Positions 7,513-11,657 of a DNA stretch of 11,657 nucleotides are shown one piece after another. Below the pieces are notes generated by a model, which worked only from the letters and a program-made list of their open reading frames with translations, had not been told where the DNA came from and did not search any database. This DNA comes from Bacteroidales bacterium UBA1064 (GTDB lineage Bacteria; Bacteroidota; Bacteroidia; Bacteroidales; Tenuifilaceae), in NCBI GenBank assembly GCA_002316235.1, contig DCDD01000118.1:1-11657 (forward strand), read 5' to 3'. A program made the translations under genes and the position numbers. Each line of letters begins with the position of its first letter. Positions within the stretch are counted from its first letter, which is position 1.

Positions 7513-7836
7513 ATGGAAGTCGAAAATGCCAAGGCGCAGATGCGCAAAGGAATACTGGAGTTATGCATACTCTCGGTGCTTTCAAAAGGTGATGCCTACG
7601 CCAACGATCTTATAACCAAGTTAAAAGAAGCCAAAATGATTGTGGTTGAGGGAACCCTCTATCCACTGCTTACCCGGCAGAAAAACTTGGGATTACTTAG
7701 CTACCGCTGGGAGGAATCGCCACAGGGGCCACCGCGCAAGTACTACTCCCTCACCGACAAGGGGAGAACTTACCTAAACGAGCTGCATCGCAGCTGGGAC
7801 GAGCTGGTGGAGACAGTGAATACACTTCGAAACTAA
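7513..7836 (+). CDS. PadR-family transcriptional repressor
   Basis: 107 residues, typical of the short PadR subfamily. It is a winged-helix DNA-binding protein: AQMRKGILELCILSVLSKG (8-26) is the first helix pair, EGTLYPLLTRQKNLGLL (46-62) carries the recognition helix, and the wing and return strand read GPPRKYYSLTDKGRTYL (72-88), all hallmark PadR segments. A short C-terminal helix (about 89-104) would dimerise it. The frame is open 25 codons further upstream, but that would overlap the PspC gene; the ATG at 7513 lies 10 bp after that gene's stop and yields the family-like start MEVENAKAQMRKG. Co-transcription with the upstream short PspC gene is likely. PadR proteins repress until a ligand or partner relieves them; the ligand is unknown here. 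Tandem TAA-TAA stops end the gene. Confidence 0.93.
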   Translation: MEVENAKAQMRKGILELCILSVLSKGDAYANDLITKLKEAKMIVVEGTLYPLLTRQKNLGLLSYRWEESPQGPPRKYYSLTDKGRTYLNELHRSWDELVETVNTLRN

Positions 7837-8070
7837 TAATAACAAGAAATACCTGCCGTAACTTTTAACCTTAACCTATGATGCTGAACTTCAACACGAC
7901 ACTTAATCGTCCATACTTTCGCCAGCATGTCATACCGACGATAAAAAGTAGCCGTAATTCAGCTTTCGTTTAGGTGAGGTGAGGCAGAAGTTTAGCCCAA
8001 GGATGGTTTAACCAACCATTTTACCATAAAAACACTACTTTGTTGCCAACCGTAAAGTAAATTAAAGCAA
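7837..8070 (+). promoter_or_regulatory. Gap between PadR and long PspC gene, with weak promoter candidate
   Basis: 234 bp separate PadR from the long PspC gene, too long for a tight operon. TACTTTG at 8036-8042 is one base short of the TAnnTTTG -7 pattern and lies 28 bp before the ATG, with no matching -33 TTG. ATGGTT (8003-8008) and AACCAT (8014-8019) form an inverted repeat just upstream. The ATAGTA/TACTAT repeat seen before the first PspC gene is not visible here. Whether the long gene has its own promoter or is read through from the operon is open. Confidence 0.3.
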
Positions 8071-9636
8071 ATGAAAAAAACAGTAAGAGTGAGCCTTTCG
8101 GGCTTTTCGTATAACCTGGAAGAAGATGCATACAGGCTGCTCGACCATTATCTTGAAGAAATCAGGGTGAGGTTGGGTTCAAATGCTGACGCCGAAGAAA
8201 CCTTAAGGGATATTGAGGAGCGGATTTCCGAGCTGCTTACTGCCCGAATGGGCCAGCGTGAGACTGTTCCGGCCGACATGGTGCAGGATATTATCAACCA
8301 GATTGGTATGCCCGAGGAAGTTACCGGAAATGCTGAATACAGTAAAGATCAGTGGGAGACTCAGCCACCCAAAAAGAGGCTTTACCGTGATACTGAAAAC
8401 CCTGTAATTGCAGGTGTTTGCTCGGGCGTTGCTGCCTTCTTCGGGGTTGATCCAATTGTAATCAGAATCATTTTTATTGCGCTACTGTTTGCCAGAGGGT
8501 TTGGGCTGCTCCTGTACATCATTCTCTGGATTGTTGTTCCCAGAGCGCTAACACCTAAGCAGAAACTCGAAATGAGGGGACAACCGGTTACGCTGTCGAA
8601 TATGGGCAAAAATATTTCCGAGGAGATGAGCAGCGTTAAGAGCTCCGTTAGCCAAAAGGTTCCAAGGAACTTTTTTGAACGTCTTGGAAAGTTTCTGGGT
8701 CAGGTAGGCTTCTGGCTGTTGAAATTTATCATGGTTCTCGTAAAGGTTGTAGCTATTGCCATAGGCATTGTGCTGATAGTTTCCATGCTCTTTGCTTTCA
8801 TTGTACTGGTGGGAGCATTCTTCTTTAGCGGAATTACCCTGCCCTGGCTGTTCCCCGGAACAGTTGTAAGCTCGCTAAACGAGTTTATCACCTCGATGAT
8901 TGACATAAGTAGCGGCCTATGGATCACTATTCCCACCTTCCTTATTCTAGCCATTCCCATTGTCGCCCTAATCTACATAGGCATTCGGGTTTTGTTCAGG
9001 TTCAAGGCACGTGACGGGAAAATTGCGATTATTGCAACAGGGATCTGGGTCGCCTCCGTGCTAACCCTTGCCATCAGCATTTTCATTCAACTACGAAGCC
9101 TAAGTTTTTCCGGAGCAGACAGGCAGGTTGTGCAGCTGAGCAGCCAGCTGCCCAGAAACCAACAAACCATCTACCTGAAAGCATTCCCGCAATACGATGA
9201 AGCAACGCTACCCTCGGTATATAAATTCTTCGACTACTCCATAACAACAGTACAAGGGGAAAAGGTAATTTCCGGGCAACCGAAGCTGGTTATTGAAAAA
9301 TCGGATTCCGATAGTATCAGCCTAATTTTATCAAAAAATGCACGCGGATTCAGCAGCACAAATGCAGCTAAAAATGCAGCGGATATCATTTACCCATACT
9401 CGGTGAAAGATTCCACCATATTTGTTGACAGCCGGTTTACTCTACCAGCTTCGGTTACGTGGAAGGGTCAAACACTAACTTTATCCCTTTTACTTCCGGA
9501 AGGATACAGCATTTACCTTGACTCTAGCATTTGCGGCATCCTGGACACCGACCAACCCTACAGCAGCCACTGGCCCGATGAAATGGTCGGGCAAACCTGG
9601 ACTATGACCCGCAATGGATTACGTGTAAAAAGATAG
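8071..9636 (+). CDS. Long PspC-domain multi-pass membrane protein
   Basis: 521 residues. Residues 1-90 repeat the N-terminal module of the short PspC protein (MKKTVRVSLSGFSYNLEEDAYRLLDHYL; TLRDIEERISELL at 44-56). The PspC domain is at about 102-160 (KRLYRD, AGVCSGVAAFFGVDP, membrane segment to ILWIVVPRAL), followed by the same QKLEMRGQPVT..NMGK tail. Further hydrophobic stretches at about 213-252 (long enough for two passes), 286-308 and 317-340 make it multi-pass. Residues about 345-521 are polar, beta-rich (VVQLSSQL, LVIEKSDSDSISLIL, LLLPEGYSIYLDSS) and probably extracytoplasmic. This layout is common in Bacteroidota beside PadR. Envelope-stress sensing or membrane protection is inferred from PspC; the role of the C-terminal region is not established. 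No strong terminator is seen after the stop; GCAAAG/CTTTGC at 9722-9738 is a weak hairpin downstream. Confidence 0.9.
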   Translation: MKKTVRVSLSGFSYNLEEDAYRLLDHYLEEIRVRLGSNADAEETLRDIEERISELLTARMGQRETVPADMVQDIINQIGMPEEVTGNAEYSKDQWETQPPKKRLYRDTENPVIAGVCSGVAAFFGVDPIVIRIIFIALLFARGFGLLLYIILWIVVPRALTPKQKLEMRGQPVTLSNMGKNISEEMSSVKSSVSQKVPRNFFERLGKFLGQVGFWLLKFIMVLVKVVAIAIGIVLIVSMLFAFIVLVGAFFFSGITLPWLFPGTVVSSLNEFITSMIDISSGLWITIPTFLILAIPIVALIYIGIRVLFRFKARDGKIAIIATGIWVASVLTLAISIFIQLRSLSFSGADRQVVQLSSQLPRNQQTIYLKAFPQYDEATLPSVYKFFDYSITTVQGEKVISGQPKLVIEKSDSDSISLILSKNARGFSSTNAAKNAADIIYPYSVKDSTIFVDSRFTLPASVTWKGQTLTLSLLLPEGYSIYLDSSICGILDTDQPYSSHWPDEMVGQTWTMTRNGLRVKR

Positions 9637-9772
9637 GTAGCAATTGCCCATACGATGAGTTGTTGCTTAATTGTTCCTGGTGAAGGCTGCGTGTATTAGA
9701 TACAACAATGTTATGCTATGCGCAAAGACTACCTTTGCCCATAATGAGATGGCGAATGAATAGCCAAAATTT

Positions 9773-9804
9773 TTTGGCGGGTGATAAAAAATCCATTACT
9801 TTTG
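9773..9804 (+). promoter_or_regulatory. Bacteroidota-type promoter of tRNA-Gln
   Basis: TTTG at 9773-9776, a 20-nt spacer, then TACTTTTG at 9797-9804, an exact TAnnTTTG match. The predicted start lies about 15 bp before the mature tRNA 5' end. Spacing is identical to that of the PspC/PadR promoter. Confidence 0.75.
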
Positions 9805-9825
9805 CCCCACTATAACTAGGGGTAT

Positions 9826-9896
9826 TGACCTATGGTGTAATGGTAGCACAGCAGATTTTGGTTCTGTTAGTCTAGGTTCGAATCCTGGTAGGTCAA
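9826..9896 (+). tRNA. trnQ: tRNA-Gln, anticodon TTG
   Basis: A 71-nt cloverleaf folds cleanly: acceptor stem TGACCTA (9826-9832) with TAGGTCA (9889-9895), discriminator A at 9896; D arm with GTG/CAC stem around TAATGGTAG; anticodon stem GCAGA (9851-9855) with TCTGT (9863-9867, one G-T pair) around loop TTTTGGT, giving anticodon TTG at 9858-9860, which reads CAA; T arm CTAGG-TTCGAAT-CCTGG. The 3' CCA is not encoded (CTT follows the discriminator), so it must be added by tRNA nucleotidyltransferase. It stands alone, with its own promoter and terminator. Confidence 0.96.
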
Positions 9897-9899
9897 CTT

Positions 9900-9937
9900 T
9901 AAAAGCATTCCTATGAAAACGGAATGCTTTTATTTTT
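9900..9937. terminator. Strong terminator after tRNA-Gln, usable by nfo
   Basis: A 12-bp perfect stem (TAAAAGCATTCC 9900-9911, GGAATGCTTTTA 9921-9932) with a 9-nt loop is followed by TTTTT (9933-9937). The A-rich outer left arm gives a T-rich run on the other strand too, so it can also stop nfo transcription, whose stop codon is 22 bp away. Confidence 0.9.
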
Positions 9938-9958
9938 AAGCCGAGCTGGAGGCAATCC

Positions 9959-10807
9959 TCAAATTTCCCTGTCAAAGCCCTTGAGCAGGGCTATTTCCTC
10001 GGGCCACTTCGATTCGTCGGGAGTTTCGAGGATAAGCGGAATACCGTCGAAACGGGGATCGCCCATTAGCATTCGGAATGGTTCAGCACCTAGCAAACCA
10101 AGACCAATATTCTCATGGCGGTCAACCCTGCTTCCAAGCCCCTTTTTGGAATCGTTTAGGTGAACTCCCCTCAAGTAGCCAAACCCGATAATCCTATCAA
10201 ATTCAGAAAATGTTTTGATAAATGCCTCGGGGGTAAGCAGGTCGTATCCTGCCGTAAATGCGTGGCAGGTATCAATACAAACGCCAATGCGGGTTTTGTC
10301 ATCAACCCTGTCGATGATGTACCGCAGCTGTTCGAAGGTGAACCCCAGGTTGCTCCCCTGCCCCGATGTATTCTCGATAACCGCTGTAACGCCGTGCGTT
10401 TTATCCAGTGCCATGTTTATAGACTCGGCAATCAGGTTGAGGCATTCCTCCGGGGTAGTCTTATTTAGGTGGCTTCCTGGGTGGAAGTTGAGCCTGTCAA
10501 GACCCAGCAGCTCACACCTTGCCATCTCGTCAGTAAAGGCATTTCTGGATTTCTCTAGCGCATCCCTGTCGGGGTTTCCTAAATTTATCAAGTAGCTATC
10601 GTGGGGTAAAACCTGTGCAGGGCTGTAGCTAAACTCCTCACAACGCCTACGAAACAAATCTATGCTCTTGGGCGATAAGGGGGGGGCAACCCATTGCCTT
10701 TGGTTTTTGGTAAACAGCGCAAAGGCAGTAGCTCCAATGGCGTGGGCGTTTACCGGTGCATTTTCCACCCCGCCTGCTGCGCTAACGTGTGCTCCTACAA
10801 ATTTCAT
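9959..10807 (-). CDS. nfo: Endonuclease IV (AP endonuclease, Xth-independent family 2)
   Basis: 282 residues from MKFVGAHVSAAGG; E. coli Nfo is 285. It incises DNA 5' of abasic sites in base-excision repair and trims blocked 3' ends, using a trinuclear zinc centre in a TIM barrel. All nine metal ligands are visible and, with this start, fall at the same numbers as in E. coli: H69, H109 (FHPGSH), E145 (ENTSGQGSNLG), D179 and H182 (DTCHAF), H216 (VHLNDSK), D229 and H231 (DRHENIG) and E261 (ILETP). The frame stays open upstream to an ATG at 10855, but the extra 16 residues (beginning MVKAFLQIAY) are not part of the family; the ATG at 10807 is preferred. No operon partner: it is convergent with tRNA-Gln and divergent from queD. 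No clear promoter was found on its 5' side. Confidence 0.96.
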   Translation of the reverse strand: MKFVGAHVSAAGGVENAPVNAHAIGATAFALFTKNQRQWVAPPLSPKSIDLFRRRCEEFSYSPAQVLPHDSYLINLGNPDRDALEKSRNAFTDEMARCELLGLDRLNFHPGSHLNKTTPEECLNLIAESINMALDKTHGVTAVIENTSGQGSNLGFTFEQLRYIIDRVDDKTRIGVCIDTCHAFTAGYDLLTPEAFIKTFSEFDRIIGFGYLRGVHLNDSKKGLGSRVDRHENIGLGLLGAEPFRMLMGDPRFDGIPLILETPDESKWPEEIALLKGFDREI

Positions 10808-10986
10808 ATCCTGATGGATTTTAACATAAGCAATCTGAAGAAATGCCTTTACCAAATACCTGTTTTCTCCCCCACCCTAAAAACCTCAGGTTGATTACCA
10901 TTTCCATGGGAAGCTTGCTGTCATCGGACTAAAGGCCAGAACATCCTGATCATCAAAAGTCGAAAATATCTGACAATTTAACAAAC

Positions 10987-11003
10987 TTCGTCGACGAACG
11001 TTC
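10987..11003. promoter_or_regulatory. Overlapping palindromes at the queD promoter (candidate operator)
   Basis: TTCGTCGACGAA (10987-10998) is a perfect 12-bp palindrome and GAACGTTC (10996-11003) a perfect 8-bp palindrome sharing three bases with it. They end 2 bp before the TATATTTG -7 box and cover the spacer, where a bound repressor would block RNA polymerase. The GC content stands out against the AT-rich surroundings. No regulator gene is adjacent. Confidence 0.5.
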
Positions 11004-11005
11004 AC

Positions 11006-11013
11006 TATATTTG
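11006..11013 (+). promoter_or_regulatory. -7 element of the queD-like gene
   Basis: TATATTTG matches TAnnTTTG exactly and lies 43 bp before the ATG. There is no TTG at the -33 position (about 20 nt upstream), so this promoter may be weak or activator-dependent; the palindromes occupy its spacer. Confidence 0.6.
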
Positions 11014-11022
11014 TAAAAATGA

Positions 11023-11039
11023 TTACCGTAATGCGGTAA
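11023..11039 (+). promoter_or_regulatory. Small leader hairpin before queD
   Basis: TTACCG (11023-11028) and CGGTAA (11034-11039) form a 6-bp stem with a 5-nt loop in the predicted 5' leader, 17 bp before the ATG. It does not resemble a preQ1 riboswitch that I can recognise. It could affect translation or be a DNA-binding site. Confidence 0.3.
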
Positions 11040-11056
11040 CGGCTAACTTTTCTACA

Positions 11057-11503
11057 ATGCCAGCAATTCGTCTAACCAAAGAGTTTCGCTTTGAGATGGC
11101 CCATGTTCTTGAGGGTTACGATGGACCATGCCGGAACATACATGGGCACTCCTATAAGCTAAAAGTAACAGTAATCGGCAACCCCATCAGCCAACCCGGA
11201 CACCCCAAGCTGGGGATGGTTATAGACTTTGGCGATCTGAAGCAAGTTGTTGAAACCCTCATTACCAGCCGTTTCGACCATTCAATTGCGGTTTTGGAAA
11301 ATTCCAACATTCATAGGAAGCTCGCTGGCTCCGACCTCGAGAAAGTTGAGGCTTTACCTTTTCAGCCCACCTGCGAGAACATGGTGGAGTATTTTGCCCG
11401 CCTTCTGGCACCCAGCCTACCCGAAGGCGTTTCCCTTCACCACCTCTTGCTGCACGAAACGGCTACCTCTTACGCCGAATGGTATGCCGATGATAACCCT
11501 TGA
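11057..11503 (+). CDS. queD: 6-carboxytetrahydropterin synthase / 6-pyruvoyltetrahydropterin synthase family (QueD-like)
   Basis: 148 residues, slightly longer than E. coli QueD (about 120), matching a longer loop around 42-52. In the queuosine pathway QueD converts dihydroneopterin triphosphate to 6-carboxytetrahydropterin. Visible features: zinc ligands H16 (FEMAHVL), H29 and H31 (NIHGHSY); catalytic Cys25 in the C-x3-HGH arrangement expected of QueD-type members; the D74-H75 pair (RFDHS); PTCEN (104-108); and E134 in HETATSYAEW, the pterin-anchoring glutamate. It is cytoplasmic. No queC, queE or queF is adjacent, so pathway assignment rests on the protein alone; the family also includes pyruvoyl-tetrahydropterin synthases, less likely given the C-x3-HGH motif. 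The ATG at 11057 gives a normal N-terminus. Confidence 0.92.
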   Translation: MPAIRLTKEFRFEMAHVLEGYDGPCRNIHGHSYKLKVTVIGNPISQPGHPKLGMVIDFGDLKQVVETLITSRFDHSIAVLENSNIHRKLAGSDLEKVEALPFQPTCENMVEYFARLLAPSLPEGVSLHHLLLHETATSYAEWYADDNP

Positions 11504-11551
11504 ACCGCTTCCGGTGAAAAAAGCATTTCGTTTGTTTCATCTGTTCTGTTA

Positions 11552-11657
11552 GGGCAAGCAGCAAGCTTGCTCCAAGTGTCCTATTAGGTTAACGCTATAA
11601 CTAAATTCCTCGCCCGACGAGGTTGGGCGTAGTATTGCGAAGCACACCTGCGTCCAG
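11552..11657. repeat. Cluster of GC-rich hairpins, REP-like, cut by the window edge
   Basis: Several inverted repeats are packed here: GGGCAAGC (11552-11559) with GCTTGCTC (11565-11572, one G-T pair), which also contains the 12-bp palindrome AGCAAGCTTGCT (11560-11571); and CGCCCGAC (11611-11618) with GTTGGGCG (11622-11629, one G-T pair) around loop GAG, which can alternatively fold as CCTCG/CGAGG (11608-11622). A GTAG tetranucleotide follows the second stem at 11629-11632. Neither stem is followed by a T-tract, so they are poor terminators. They resemble REP-type palindromes that are mobilised by IS200-like REP transposases. No frame of any length crosses this stretch. Confidence 0.4.

Noticed and set aside
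7438..7836. PadR starting at the ATG at 7438, 132 residues
   Set aside because: It would overlap the PspC gene by 65 bp and add a basic, non-family N-terminus; the ATG at 7513 gives a typical PadR start.
7878..7973. 31-codon frame beginning ATGATG between PadR and the long PspC gene
   Set aside because: No recognisable protein features, no ribosome-binding site, and such short frames are expected by chance.
10215..10595. Plus-strand frames of about 100-126 codons opposite nfo
   Set aside because: They mirror a conserved, fully functional nfo gene and show no family features.
9959..10855. Endonuclease IV starting at the upstream ATG (10855), 298 residues
   Set aside because: The added 16 residues do not belong to the family; starting at 10807 places all nine metal ligands at the E. 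coli numbering.

Overview
The window looks like a chromosomal segment of a member of the Bacteroidota. Four things point there: a type IX secretion C-terminal sorting domain on the first gene; a PspC/PadR module of the kind common in that phylum; promoters matching the Bacteroidota pattern (TTG or TTTG, about 20 nt, then TAnnTTTG) instead of sigma-70 boxes; and start codons with no convincing Shine-Dalgarno sequence. I cannot name the genus or order with confidence.

Layout, left to right. (1) The 3' end of a large secreted Ig-like repeat protein with a T9SS sorting domain (+ strand, cut by the window edge) converges on a DUF1972/GT4-type glycosyltransferase (- strand); the two share a bidirectional terminator. 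(2) An orphan histidine kinase with an N-terminal cyclic-nucleotide-binding fold (- strand) lies across a 555-bp divergent intergenic region from a 762-residue membrane sensor, dCache-HAMP-GAF-PAS (+ strand), which has no visible catalytic output domain. (3) An envelope-stress-like module follows: a short PspC-domain protein and a PadR repressor 10 bp apart, behind a promoter loaded with inverted repeats, then a 234-bp gap and a long PspC-domain paralogue with extra membrane segments and a C-terminal, probably extracytoplasmic region. (4) A solitary tRNA-Gln(TTG) has its own promoter and a strong hairpin terminator that can also serve the converging endonuclease IV gene (nfo). (5) A queD-like 6-carboxytetrahydropterin synthase gene has a promoter abutted by two overlapping palindromes. 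(6) The last ~110 bases hold a cluster of GC-rich hairpins resembling REP-type elements.

The genes do not form one pathway. The middle of the window (2.4-9.6 kb) is rich in signalling and envelope-sensing genes: two signalling proteins arranged divergently, then the PadR/PspC module. The right part is housekeeping (tRNA, base-excision repair, queuosine/deazapurine synthesis). I see no phage, integrase, CRISPR array or clear new defence system. The items most worth a second look are the apparently output-less sensor beside an orphan kinase, the PspC paralogue pair around PadR with its candidate operator, the palindromes at the queD promoter, and the hairpin cluster at the right edge.
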